A stretch of DNA of 61,454 nt from Candidatus Symbiothrix dinenymphae (GTDB lineage Bacteria; Bacteroidota; Bacteroidia; Bacteroidales; Azobacteroidaceae), in contig BBRT01000070.1 in assembly GCA_001417715.1 (NCBI GenBank), positions 1 through 61,454 of the forward strand. The letters are read 5' to 3'. This document shows positions 16,263-24,845 of the stretch, in pieces. The notes beneath the pieces are model-generated. The model saw only the letters and a program-made list of their open reading frames with translations. It did not search any database and was not told the origin of the DNA. Each line of letters begins with the position of its first letter. The first letter of the stretch is position 1. The translations under genes were made by a program, and so were the position numbers.

Positions 16263-16883
16263 TTAAAATCTATACCCAACTGAAAATAAGCCATCAATAA
16301 TAGAGCCCGGACCTGATACGGCCCATCCTAAATTATCGAATGCTTTCCCTGCCGGCGCATCATCGGGAACGGGCACGCCGCCAACAAACTTAGCTCCAAT
16401 ATTAACGTCTATTGACCATTTGTCATCTTTCCCGAATAACATTTGATAACCAACTGTAAGCCCTCCGCCCACATTGAAAAATGTTTGCGTTTTTGTAACA
16501 GGATCGCCATTCGTCATGTCGCCAAACATGTCATAGTTTGGCGCAGTTTCACCCTCTTTCAGCTTATACGTTGCGTAATCATTCAGGTGCATACCGAAAA
16601 CGATTTTTGCTTGTGCATAAAATCCTTCGGGCGCATGCTTTTTGAAATAGTACCTGACAATCGGAGCTAATTGACCTCCGGGAAAATCACCATAATAGCC
16701 TGTTAATAAGGCTCCATAACTGATTTTGTCACTCAAAGGCTTTTCGTACTTAATACGAACTCCATGCATAAGTTGAACAGGTGAAATGCCAATAATAGCT
16801 TTCGAACTTTCTGATTGGGCGAACATCGAAACAGATGTCATGATAGCCACACTCACTAAAAATAAATTTTTAAACTTTTTCAT
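16263..16883 (-). CDS. Outer membrane beta-barrel protein downstream of structured RNA copy 1
   Basis: 206 residues with a signal peptide (VAIMTSVSMFAQ). The sequence alternates strand-like segments (GVRIKYEKPL, ISYGALLTGYYGDF, APIVRYYF, FYAQAKIVFGM, FNVGGGLTVGYQM) and ends in the aromatic strand GLFSVGYRF, as in DUF3575/porin-like barrels. The start is preceded by a 7-bp hairpin (CGTCCGT/ACGGACG, 16898-16918) in a leader of about 460 nt. Translation or transcription may therefore be regulated from the leader. Ligand unknown. Confidence 0.75.
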   Translation of the reverse strand: MKKFKNLFLVSVAIMTSVSMFAQSESSKAIIGISPVQLMHGVRIKYEKPLSDKISYGALLTGYYGDFPGGQLAPIVRYYFKKHAPEGFYAQAKIVFGMHLNDYATYKLKEGETAPNYDMFGDMTNGDPVTKTQTFFNVGGGLTVGYQMLFGKDDKWSIDVNIGAKFVGGVPVPDDAPAGKAFDNLGWAVSGPGSIIDGLFSVGYRF

Positions 16884-16939
16884 TTTGAAATGTTTTTACG
16901 TCCGTTCCTTGTACGGACGATTAAATTATTAAAATAGTT

Positions 16940-17347
16940 CCTACTCTAAAAGGCTTCGTAGGTGTCTTGCCCCCTTTTAATCAGTTGTTGGGCAACCGTT
17001 GTCCTTCCTCACAATACGCAGCATAAAAAAAGCGCGGACAAAATTCTAATATCTCTATCCGTACTGTGAGGTCTTCAACTACCTATTGCTCAAATAAAAT
17101 GAATTTGCCCGTGCCGTAGCACGAACGTCTCCACTTTTATCCATTGAGCAATCGTTGAAATTGTTGAAGTTTCACAGCACTCAGAATACAAGCTATAACG
17201 CTTTTCCCAAAATGTCTTAAAATGTGCGTATTACCGCCGTCATGTCATCATAATCTCCTATAATTTAAACAGTTAATCACTCCCTTATCTGCTCATTCAT
17301 TCGAGCCGATACCGGTCGACATTTGCCTATTCATTACTTAGCGCAAA
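16940..17347 (-). ncRNA. Candidate structured RNA, copy 1
   Basis: A transcribed stretch of about 400 nt without a credible large ORF, homologous from end to end to 51342-51742. Helices seen on the minus strand: 17172-17177 with 17064-17069; 17163-17169 with 17073-17079; 17144-17152 with 17085-17093; and a hairpin at 17110-17123 closing a C-UACG-G tetraloop. Copy 2 has the same helices in the same order with different bases. Conserved blocks include GGGAAAAGCG, CGCGCTTTTTTTATG (17021-17037) and a 3' stem CCTAC/GTAGG. It could be a cis leader or a separate RNA ending at the U-tract. Confidence 0.75.
17217..17243 (-). other. Mini-ORF in RNA copy 1
   Basis: ATG at 17243 to TAA at 17217 encodes MTAVIRTF, behind AGGAG. 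Copy 2 encodes MTVVVRTF at the same place (51638-51612). A leader peptide is possible, but the bases also form the GCG-GTAATA-CGC hairpin, and copy 3 has no such ORF. Confidence 0.35.
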
Positions 17348-17354
17348 TTCGGGC

Positions 17355-17363
17355 GCAAAGGTA
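17355..17363 (-). promoter_or_regulatory. Promoter of structured RNA copy 1
   Basis: TACCTTTGC on the minus strand, with a TTTG upstream at about the -33 spacing. It lies about 470 bp from the barrel start, which defines the long leader. Confidence 0.65.
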
Positions 17364-17415
17364 GATAAAATTTTTCAAATTTTCAAGCGTCTGCAATGAA
17401 AAAAGTTTTTTTACG

Positions 17416-17443
17416 CCCCCCCCGCCCCCCCCCCGCCGCCCGG
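17416..17443. repeat. C-rich homopolymer tract
   Basis: C8-G-C10-G followed by CCGCCCGG, inside otherwise A+T-rich DNA between the RNA promoter and the mobile element. Such tracts are prone to slippage and to sequencing error. Confidence 0.8.
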
Positions 17444-17606
17444 TATCCGTCCTTTAATTTACATTAAATTAATTTATCGCCATACTACGCTTAATTGTTT
17501 GGTGCAGATACTTTTTGAAAAATTTTGAAAAAAAACAAGTAACTCTTGATAATTCAAAAAGTTTCTATATATTTATTGTAGGATAAAATTTAAAAACAAA
17601 TTTTTT

Positions 17607-17801
17607 ATGGACAAACGAAAATTCAGAGAGCCGGATGCGGCTACACGCGCGAAGATGAGCGCAAAAAAGGCAGGCTGCAATAATCCGATTTACGGACAAG
17701 CACGAAGCGCAGAGACTAAGAAAGCCATTTCAGATGCTTTAAAGGCGTATTGGGCTACGGTGCCGTCAAGGAATAACAATTTAAACAACAGCAACGCATG
17801 A
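17607..17801 (+). CDS. Small NUMOD3-like DNA-binding protein
   Basis: 64 residues. The core KMSAKKAGCNNPIYGQARSA followed by ETKKAISDALKAYW matches the NUMOD3 motif, a short DNA-binding module found in homing endonucleases and their relatives. No nuclease domain is attached. Its stop overlaps the next start (ATGA at 17798-17801), so the two genes are translationally coupled. It opens the A+T-rich mobile element. Confidence 0.6.
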   Translation: MDKRKFREPDAATRAKMSAKKAGCNNPIYGQARSAETKKAISDALKAYWATVPSRNNNLNNSNA

Positions 17802-18739
17802 AAAATTTAGAAATGTGGCAAAAAAATTTTTATTACTACGAATTTGGCGAATTGCTAAAAGAAAAAAAGGTAAATATCGGTATTGATAAATTAAAATTGT
17901 GTTATAGCATTGATGACGACACAATTATTAAGGAATTAGAAGAGATGCGACCAGAATTATATCCTTTGTTTAATTTTGACCTTCGCAGGATAGACGGCAA
18001 ATATCATAGCGATGTTTACCAGATACTCATCAAAGACTTAAATAAACAGAATGAGCTTGAAACGGTTGTGTTTGGGGAATTGCGATTTAATCTGAAAGAA
18101 GAAGACGAAGCCACTGCGAAGGAAAAAAAAGTATGGCTGTGGATAGAAAACAAAGTGTTATATGATAAAACACAGTTGTGGTATCTACCTTCTCTTACAA
18201 GTGATTTAGGGTTGTCGCTTCGTAACGTGACGGAGCTTGAAATATACATTGATAGTACACATAAAAACATTCCTAACCTCTTAAAACGATGTATACGGGA
18301 TAAAAATATGACCACGGTTCTAAATGGAAAAGTTGTGCATGATAGAAAAGCGGATCGCCCCGAAATCGTTTATACTCACAGTGGCAACATGGAAAAATAC
18401 AAAACCATGACCTTAAACATTTATTCTAAAAAGGCATTAAACAACAAATTAGACGGTATTTCAATTTGCTCATATAATAAGGTTATAGACTGCCAGAAGA
18501 AAGGTAAAAATTATATTTTAGAACAATACGACGACCCTAAAATACTATATAGAACGGAAATAAGAGTTGGAAATGAAAAATTTAAAGAGTATGTAAATAA
18601 AAATAGGATAGAATTGTACGAAAATTTATTTTGCAACAAAGGTTTTCTATATTGCACCTTTGTATCTTTTTTTGACAAAGTAATATATTTCATTGGAGAA
18701 AAAAAAGAGAGATTTACCGTTGCTGATATTTTGCTTTGA
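17798..18739 (+). CDS. Replication-initiator-like protein of a mobile element
   Basis: 313 residues, A+T-rich and without a signal peptide. Its opening (VNIGIDKLKLCYSIDD) and the later segments LGLSLRNVTELEIYIDSTHK and YRTEIRVGNEKFKEY resemble plasmid/phage replication proteins (Rep_trans or gene II/X type) of small Bacteroidetes elements. I cannot point to catalytic residues with confidence, so the call rests on general pattern and on context: a coupled DNA-binding gene, an A+T-rich inverted-repeat region and two recombinase genes. Confidence 0.45.
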   Translation: MKNLEMWQKNFYYYEFGELLKEKKVNIGIDKLKLCYSIDDDTIIKELEEMRPELYPLFNFDLRRIDGKYHSDVYQILIKDLNKQNELETVVFGELRFNLKEEDEATAKEKKVWLWIENKVLYDKTQLWYLPSLTSDLGLSLRNVTELEIYIDSTHKNIPNLLKRCIRDKNMTTVLNGKVVHDRKADRPEIVYTHSGNMEKYKTMTLNIYSKKALNNKLDGISICSYNKVIDCQKKGKNYILEQYDDPKILYRTEIRVGNEKFKEYVNKNRIELYENLFCNKGFLYCTFVSFFDKVIYFIGEKKERFTVADILL

Positions 18740-19044
18740 ATAGCCGTTGTCAAGGGTAATAATAACCCCCCTGACAATGTTTGTTTTTATGCCTTAAACT
18801 ATTATATATTAACTATTTATATTAGTCAAAAGTGTGAAACAAAATTGCACATAAATTTACATACACTAATATATAGTAAATTACAAAGCAGCGCAAATGG
18901 AACGCAAAACATTACATAACTAATTTAATATAAATTAATTTACTATATAATAAATTTGTGTGAATATTACAATAATAACGCTTTATTTAAGCATATTTGC
19001 AAAAGTAAAGCGTTATGTGTATGTAATTTATATTAAATTTCAAT
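18740..19044. other. A+T-rich intergenic region with an 11-bp inverted repeat, possible origin
   Basis: No gene is seen. The region repeats words such as TAATTTAATATAAATTAATT and TATATTAACTATTTATATTA. A perfect inverted repeat ATAACGCTTTA (18975-18985) / TAAAGCGTTAT (19006-19016) has a 20-base loop and could be a terminator between convergent genes or an origin or nick site. Being next to the Rep-like gene makes an origin plausible but unproven. Confidence 0.45.
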
Positions 19045-19668
19045 TCATACTGCAATTGCTCTTTTAATTTTAATTACGGTCGGCTTTGACTTGTGGGTTA
19101 GTTTGCATATAGTGTTGAGGCTTAAACCGTTCTTGAGGTATTTTATCACATCTTTATTTTCATTTTTCAAGGTTTCAATGCTTTTGGTATCACCCTTGTG
19201 CCGACCAACACTTCCGCCGTTATTGATATGATTTGCGTACCCGCTTGCCATACGTTGGCGAATTTGTGTGCGTTCCATACTTGCGAACTCCGCAAGCATT
19301 GTAATCATCAACTTACTGCTTATACTTACCTCTTTGCTGCTGTTCAAAGTTTCGATGCCTAAATTGTGAATGTGCAAGCTAATTTTGTTGTCGTTCAATA
19401 ATTCAACTGCCTTCAAAACTTCAATCGTGTTGCGACCGAGCCTCGACAATTCAGAGATTAAAACCTTTTCTACATCGTTGCTTGTGCAATATTCAATCAT
19501 TGCGGATAGTTCAGCACGCTCCTCATTTTTCTTTGCACCGCTTACCTTCTCGCTAAACGTATTAACTACATCAAAGCCCTGTTTCCCGGCAAATGCCGTG
19601 AGGTCATTAATTTGTCTCTCATAATCCTGTACACTTGTCGAAACACGTGTATAAATAACTGTTTTCAT
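19045..19668 (-). CDS. Small serine recombinase (resolvase/invertase type)
   Basis: 207 residues from the ATG at 19668, chosen because the promoter at 19698-19706 lies inside the longer reading frame. The N-terminus MKTVIYTRVSTSVQDYERQI carries the catalytic Ser10; LISELSRLGRNTIEV and the E-helix QIRQRMASGYANHINNGG follow. The C-terminus (LSLNTICKLTHKSKPTVIKI) is the helix-turn-helix expected in resolvases and invertases. It lies 144 bp downstream of the large recombinase on the same strand. Confidence 0.9.
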   Translation of the reverse strand: MKTVIYTRVSTSVQDYERQINDLTAFAGKQGFDVVNTFSEKVSGAKKNEERAELSAMIEYCTSNDVEKVLISELSRLGRNTIEVLKAVELLNDNKISLHIHNLGIETLNSSKEVSISSKLMITMLAEFASMERTQIRQRMASGYANHINNGGSVGRHKGDTKSIETLKNENKDVIKYLKNGLSLNTICKLTHKSKPTVIKIKRAIAV

Positions 19669-19697
19669 ATCATTGTAATTTTTAATTGTTTCACGGT

Positions 19698-19706
19698 GCA
19701 AAGGTA
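19698..19706 (-). promoter_or_regulatory. Promoter of the small serine recombinase
   Basis: TACCTTTGC on the minus strand, 30 bp before ATG 19668; it decides the start. Confidence 0.65.
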
Positions 19707-19812
19707 CGAAAAAGTTTTGAATGGTAAACAAAAATCTAAAAGAAATATCTTTACTTTTATGAAAGTTTAACACAGTGGTAAAAGGGCAGTCCGTAAGATT
19801 TATTTTTACCAC

Positions 19813-21549
19813 CTATTTTTTTTTACTACTCTGCTTCGAAAACCGTTCAACTATTTCAAAATCGGCATAAGTTATTTTACCTTTTTTTTTCCCTTCTGAC
19901 GTCTGTACCCTATAAATTCTGTCAGGCATTATTTGATAGAGTTGTTTGGATTTGTCTTTTTCCCGGAAATCATAATAGTAGAAGTTATATGCATTTCCAT
20001 CTCTGCCGTAAAGTTCGTGGAAGTATACCGTAATTCGTTTGGTTTTTGTTGATTCGTTTTTGACATTAACAGACTTTATGTGCTTGTGGACGAGTTCGTA
20101 GCGTGTTTTGTCGTCCGTAGCATCCAAATGTTTTGAGATGTTTTTTTCCATGGTCTTGTCTTCGCGAAATCCTATAGCGAGTTCTCCATTTCTCTCACCT
20201 ATTTCCATAACACCGTTATATTGCGGCTCGCTTTCGGCTATTATTTTCGTGAGGCGTTTTATTTCTTCTGCGCAATGTATCTTGTCTTGTTTGATTCGTT
20301 GTCTTTCGTCTTTTGTTTCAGCAACGGCAAATGCCTCCAATTCTTTCTCTCCGAGTGAACGCATTACTTTCGAGATATCGGTTTTCTTTTTCGCGACAAC
20401 CGCATTATACTGCTTGTCGGAGTTATCTATCTCGTTTTGCAGTCTATCAATCTCATTTTTCCATTCAACTATATTTTTTTCGCTGAGGTTGAGAAGGAAA
20501 AATACCTCCTCTTCTTTGGCTAAATGCCATAAAAGGCTATCTATCACATTTATATTTATTGAATCTCCCCCAGAACATTCTATTTTGGTTTGCCTATTGT
20601 ATTTGTTGTTGCATAAATAAACGACCTGTTTTTTTGACGCAGTCAAACTCGACCCGCAACCGCTGCACTTTATTAGTTTGTTGGCGTAATATATGTTTTT
20701 GGATTTATCAATGTTATTATTATTTTTTTTTGCAACCTGTCGGCATTTATCGTATGTTTCTTTTGAGATTATTTGTGGATAAGACCTTCTATATCGCCGT
20801 TTTTTTTGCTCTTTCCCGCGAACTTTCGCTGCATATTCGCATTCCTCTATTTCCTCGCCTGTGTACTCTTTGTTAGTTAATATTTGTTTTATAACCCCTA
20901 TTCCCATATTTTCACCAATTTTAAGCAGCTCGTCATGTATTTTAATGGCACCATATTTACCTGTGGAATATAACTCAAAAATTGTCCTAACTACGTCCGC
21001 TTGTTGCGGGTCGACAACGTATTCCTTTTTGGGGTTGTTTTTGTCATAGGTATAGCCGTATCTTACGGTTCCACCAATGTAGCATCCTTGTGCGGCTCTC
21101 AAACGCTTGCCTCTCTCTGTTCTTTCTGTTTTTAGTTGAATCTCGCTCTCGCACATTCCAACATAGATGCTAAAAATCATCGTGAAATTGCCTGCTTCCC
21201 TCAGCATATTAAGGTTTTGCTGTTTAACAATTAGATTTATTTTTTTCTCCGCCAGATACTCTTTGATATTCCACACCGTTGCCGGCTTGCGGCTTAGCCG
21301 CGATAGTTCCCAACAATAGACTGCCTCTATTTCATTGTCGGGATTTTCAATAGCCGCATACATTTTAGTTAGCCCGTTTCGCTCTTCATCCGATAACTTG
21401 CTTCCACTCTCTTTATCTTCGATAACTTCCATCTCACCATCGGAGTAGCCATCCTTTCGTACAAATTCTCGCAACTCGATTAACTGTGCTTCGTAATCCT
21501 GCCGAATAGACGACACACGCACTAATAACACTACCTTTTTCATTTCCAT
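19813..21549 (-). CDS. Large serine recombinase (integrase)
   Basis: 578 residues. Catalytic N-terminal domain: VVLLVRVSSIRQDYEAQL with Ser13, and YCWELSRLSRKPATVW. A recombinase domain follows (GGTVRYGYTYDKN to TNKEYTGE), then a zinc ribbon (KCSGCGSSL with downstream Cys residues near 310-350) and a long charged coiled coil (about 370-450). This is the architecture of integrases that insert and excise phages and integrative elements. It lies at the right end of the element, transcribed inward. Confidence 0.92.
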   Translation of the reverse strand: MEMKKVVLLVRVSSIRQDYEAQLIELREFVRKDGYSDGEMEVIEDKESGSKLSDEERNGLTKMYAAIENPDNEIEAVYCWELSRLSRKPATVWNIKEYLAEKKINLIVKQQNLNMLREAGNFTMIFSIYVGMCESEIQLKTERTERGKRLRAAQGCYIGGTVRYGYTYDKNNPKKEYVVDPQQADVVRTIFELYSTGKYGAIKIHDELLKIGENMGIGVIKQILTNKEYTGEEIEECEYAAKVRGKEQKKRRYRRSYPQIISKETYDKCRQVAKKNNNNIDKSKNIYYANKLIKCSGCGSSLTASKKQVVYLCNNKYNRQTKIECSGGDSININVIDSLLWHLAKEEEVFFLLNLSEKNIVEWKNEIDRLQNEIDNSDKQYNAVVAKKKTDISKVMRSLGEKELEAFAVAETKDERQRIKQDKIHCAEEIKRLTKIIAESEPQYNGVMEIGERNGELAIGFREDKTMEKNISKHLDATDDKTRYELVHKHIKSVNVKNESTKTKRITVYFHELYGRDGNAYNFYYYDFREKDKSKQLYQIMPDRIYRVQTSEGKKKGKITYADFEIVERFSKQSSKKK

Positions 21550-21584
21550 TTAATTAAAGTCGCAGCAATATTGCTTTGACGGGC

Positions 21585-21593
21585 GCAAAGGTA
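21585..21593 (-). promoter_or_regulatory. Promoter of the large serine recombinase
   Basis: TACCTTTGC on the minus strand, 36 bp upstream of ATG 21549 and only about 30 bp from the first codons of the PIN gene on the other strand. Confidence 0.65.
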
Positions 21594-21624
21594 GCAATAA
21601 TTTTTTATATTCCAAAATCGGATA

Positions 21625-22035
21625 TTGTGTTTTGATACCAATGTGCTGATTTTTAGTTTATCTAATACCAGCGATGACCTGAGTCCAAAAGTAACCGATA
21701 TTTTAACTGATTTCGGCAATACAATTCTGGTTAGTTCAGTGGCAATTAAAGAATTGCTGTTATTGTATAAGATAGGGAAAATAAAACATCTTCGTTTCAA
21801 ATCGGAAGAAGATATTTTGGATGCAATCGAAAAGGCGTATTTTGAAATTGTCTTCTTCAATAAATATCATCTTGCCAAATATGTCAAATTGAACATCATG
21901 GCAGGGCACAAAGATATGAACGACCACGCGATTATCGCGCAAGCCATGTCCGAAAAAATCGCCCTCATCTCGTCCGACAAGGAGTTTGCAAACTACACAG
22001 CGCAGGGATTAAATTTTGTTTTCAACAAAAGATAG
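21625..22035 (+). CDS. PIN-domain (VapC-like) RNase, start uncertain or 5'-truncated
   Basis: 136 residues. LCFDTNVLIFSL holds the first PIN aspartate, VSSVAIKELL the conserved Glu, and GHKDMNDHAIIAQAM then LISSDKEF the distal acidic residues, so the catalytic set is complete. No ATG precedes the domain: an in-frame TAA lies at 21598 and the only candidate is TTG 21625. PIN proteins normally have a few more residues before the DTN motif. The recombinase promoter abuts here, so the mobile element may have removed the original start. No antitoxin gene is adjacent. Confidence 0.7.
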   Translation: MCFDTNVLIFSLSNTSDDLSPKVTDILTDFGNTILVSSVAIKELLLLYKIGKIKHLRFKSEEDILDAIEKAYFEIVFFNKYHLAKYVKLNIMAGHKDMNDHAIIAQAMSEKIALISSDKEFANYTAQGLNFVFNKR

Positions 22036-22190
22036 CAGATGTTCTCCGGTTTGGCGTACATTTTTCGTAGAGTGTAGTCCGGTCGTTGGAAGAAAAAAAT
22101 GTCAATTCAAAACTAAGAATTTTGTTATCGTTTCGTTATCACTGAATTTCACAGCTCATAGCTTATAGCTCATAACTCACAAATTTATTG

Positions 22191-22199
22191 TACTTTTGC
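22191..22199 (+). promoter_or_regulatory. Promoter of alaS (TACTTTTGC)
   Basis: -7 element 25 bp before the alaS start. Confidence 0.65.
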
Positions 22200-22224
22200 A
22201 GCCAAATTTTGAAATTCAAAGAAA

Positions 22225-24840
22225 ATGACAGCAAAAGAAATTCGTCAATCGTTCAAAGATTATTTTGAACGCCACGGGCATAAAATTGTGCCGTCTGCAC
22301 CGATGGTGATTAAGGGCGACCCCACTTTGATGTTCACCAATGCCGGTATGAACCAGTTTAAGGACATTATTTTGGGTAATGTGCCGATTAGCAGCCCGCG
22401 AGTGGCAGACTCTCAAAAATGCTTGAGAGTGAGTGGCAAACACAATGATTTAGAGGAAGTTGGGCACGACACCTACCACCACACCATGTTTGAAATGCTC
22501 GGCAACTGGTCGTTCGGCGACTATTTCAAACAGGAGGCAATCGCCTGCGCGTGGGAATACCTGACGGAGGTGCTGAAATTGGACAAAAACCGCCTCTATG
22601 TTACAGTGTTTGAGGGCAGTAAGGCAGAAAACTTGGAGCGCGACGACGAAGCCGCCGGCTATTGGGAGCAATACCTCCCCAAAAACCGCATCATCAACGG
22701 CAATAAGCACGATAATTTCTGGGAAATGGGCGACACAGGACCGTGCGGACCGTGTTCGGAAATCCACATCGACCTCCGCCCCGAAGCCGAGCGCGCCAAA
22801 ATAGACGGTTTAACGCTGGTCAATCACGACCACCCGCAAGTGGTGGAAATCTGGAACCTCGTGTTTATGCAGTTCAACCGCAAAGCCGACGGCTCGCTGG
22901 AGGGACTCCCGAATAGGGTAATCGACACCGGAATGGGCTTTGAACGCCTCTGCATGGCTGTTCAGGGCAAGACCTCCAACTACGACACCGATGTTTTCCA
23001 ACCGATTATAAAGGAAATAGCGCGTCATTGCGGGCTTGACCCGCAATCCCCTGACAAGCAGCAGGCAGTGGCGATGCGCGTAATCGCCGACCACATCCGC
23101 ACAATCGCGTTTGCCATCACCGACGGGCAATTGCCCTCCAACGCGAAAGCCGGCTACGTCATTCGCCGCATTTTGCGCCGCGCGGTGCGCTACGGCTACA
23201 CTTTTTTGGGACAAAAACGCCCCTTTATGCACCGCCTAATCCCCGTCCTAATAGCCTCAATGGGCGATGCCTATCCCGAATTGAGCGCACAAAAAGATTT
23301 GATTGAAAAGGTGATTAAGGAGGAAGAAGACTCGTTTTTGCGGACGCTGGAAACAGGTATTCGGCTGTTAGACAAGAAGATACAGGAGGCGAAGGCGGCA
23401 AGTACGCAAACGATTAGCGGCGTGGATGCTTTCACACTCTATGATACTTACGGCTTCCCGCTGGATTTGACGGAACTCATTCTGCGCGAGCAAGATATGC
23501 AGGCAGACAAGGCGGGCTTTGACGTGGAGATGCAAAAGCAAAAAGAGCGCGCCCGCAATGCCGCCGCCGTGGAAACGGGCGACTGGGTGACGGTGAAGAA
23601 TGGCGACTCGGAGTTTGTGGGCTACGATTTCACCGAATCCGATGCGCAAATTCTGCGCTACCGCCAAGTGAAGCAAAAAAACGCCGACTATTATCAAATC
23701 GTGCTCGACCAAACGCCGTTTTACGCCGAAATGGGCGGGCAGGCGGGCGACAGCGGTTGGCTGACGGATTCCAACGGCAACAAAATTGAGATTTTTGACA
23801 CCAAGCGCGAAAATAATTTGGCGGTGCACCTCACAAAACACCTTCCTGCAGATGTTACGGACACTTTTCAGGCAGCAGTGGATGTGAAAAAACGGCGCGC
23901 CACAGAAGCCAACCACACGGCGACGCACCTCTTGCACGAAGCATTGCGCGAGGTTTTGGGCACGCACGTGGAGCAAAAAGGCTCGTCTGTAACCCCCGAA
24001 TCGCTGCGTTTCGACTTTTCGCATTTCCAAAAAGTGACCGACGAAGAAATCCGCAAGGTGGAACAAATTGTGACAGCAAAAATCCGCGAAGATTTTCCGT
24101 TGGACGAACGCCGTCACGTGCCAATCGCCGAGGCAACGTCGTTGGGCGCGATGGCATTGTTTGGCGAAAAATACGGCGACGACGTGCGGGTGGTGCGCTT
24201 TGGTTCGTCCGTCGAACTCTGCGGGGGCACGCACATCGCGTCCACCGGTCGCATCGGCTCGTTCCGCATCTTGGCGGAATCGTCCGTGGCGGCAGGCATC
24301 CGCCGCATCGAAGCCATCACCGCCGAAAATGTAGAGAAATATTTCGACATGCAGCAGGATATTTTGCGCAGTTTGCGAGCAGCATTCAACAATGCGCCCG
24401 ACCTGGTGCAGACCATCCGCAAGTTTGTGGACGAAAACGCCGACCTGAAAAAGCAAGTCGAGGGCTTCGTGAAAGAAAAATTGGTGCAAGTCAAAAAGCA
24501 ACTCATCGAATCCAAGCAGCAGGTCAACGGCATAAATCTGTTCGTGCTCCGCGGACCATTCTCCGCCGAAATGGTCAAAGATTTAGCCCTCCAAATCCGC
24601 AGCGAATTTCCAGAAAAAGCCTGTTTCGTGGCAGCCACCACCTTCGACAGCAAGCCATTACTGACCGTGATGCTGAGCGACGACCTCGTGAAAGGCGGCT
24701 GGGATGCCTCCCAAATAGTCCGCGATGCCGCCAAACACATACAAGGGGGTGGGGGAGGGCAGCCTCATTTTGCCACTGCCGGCGGGAAGGAAGCTGGCGG
24801 GTTGGCGAAAGCGTTGGAGGAAATGATTACAAAAATATAA
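22225..24840 (+). CDS. alaS: Alanyl-tRNA synthetase
   Basis: 871 residues, full length for the family. The N-terminal class II catalytic core includes [17 protein letters not shown] and [18 protein letters not shown]. The editing domain has the zinc site HTATH and CGGTH. The C-terminal domain ends [14 protein letters not shown]. It charges tRNA-Ala with alanine and hydrolyses mischarged product. Odd feature: residues 267-276 ([10 protein letters not shown]) are encoded by an in-frame copy of a palindromic repeat between KEIA and the conserved VAMRVIADH. The TPR gene starts 5 bp after the stop. Confidence 0.97.
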   Translation: MTAKEIRQSFKDYFERHGHKIVPSAPMVIKGDPTLMFTNAGMNQFKDIILGNVPISSPRVADSQKCLRVSGKHNDLEEVGHDTYHHTMFEMLGNWSFGDYFKQEAIACAWEYLTEVLKLDKNRLYVTVFEGSKAENLERDDEAAGYWEQYLPKNRIINGNKHDNFWEMGDTGPCGPCSEIHIDLRPEAERAKIDGLTLVNHDHPQVVEIWNLVFMQFNRKADGSLEGLPNRVIDTGMGFERLCMAVQGKTSNYDTDVFQPIIKEIARHCGLDPQSPDKQQAVAMRVIADHIRTIAFAITDGQLPSNAKAGYVIRRILRRAVRYGYTFLGQKRPFMHRLIPVLIASMGDAYPELSAQKDLIEKVIKEEEDSFLRTLETGIRLLDKKIQEAKAASTQTISGVDAFTLYDTYGFPLDLTELILREQDMQADKAGFDVEMQKQKERARNAAAVETGDWVTVKNGDSEFVGYDFTESDAQILRYRQVKQKNADYYQIVLDQTPFYAEMGGQAGDSGWLTDSNGNKIEIFDTKRENNLAVHLTKHLPADVTDTFQAAVDVKKRRATEANHTATHLLHEALREVLGTHVEQKGSSVTPESLRFDFSHFQKVTDEEIRKVEQIVTAKIREDFPLDERRHVPIAEATSLGAMALFGEKYGDDVRVVRFGSSVELCGGTHIASTGRIGSFRILAESSVAAGIRRIEAITAENVEKYFDMQQDILRSLRAAFNNAPDLVQTIRKFVDENADLKKQVEGFVKEKLVQVKKQLIESKQQVNGINLFVLRGPFSAEMVKDLALQIRSEFPEKACFVAATTFDSKPLLTVMLSDDLVKGGWDASQIVRDAAKHIQGGGGGQPHFATAGGKEAGGLAKALEEMITKI
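23023..23050. repeat. Palindromic repeat inserted in alaS
   Basis: CGTCATTGCGGG-CTTGA-CCCGCAATCCC: 8-bp stem ATTGCGGG/CCCGCAAT. The same unit occurs at 40570-40597 and, in longer form, at 34483-34583. It adds about ten codons without breaking the frame. Confidence 0.9.
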
Positions 24841-24845
24841 AAACA

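Noticed and set aside
16940-17347. tmRNA, RNase P RNA, 6S RNA, or group I/II intron for the long structured RNA
   Set aside because: None of the hallmark sequences I know (tmRNA tag and tRNA-like ends, RNase P P4 core, intron domain V or P7) is seen. The RNA also occurs at least three times.
23368-24501. 377-residue minus-strand ORF inside alaS
   Set aside because: Shadow of a G+C-rich, stop-poor part of alaS; composition is His/Phe/Val-rich without family features.
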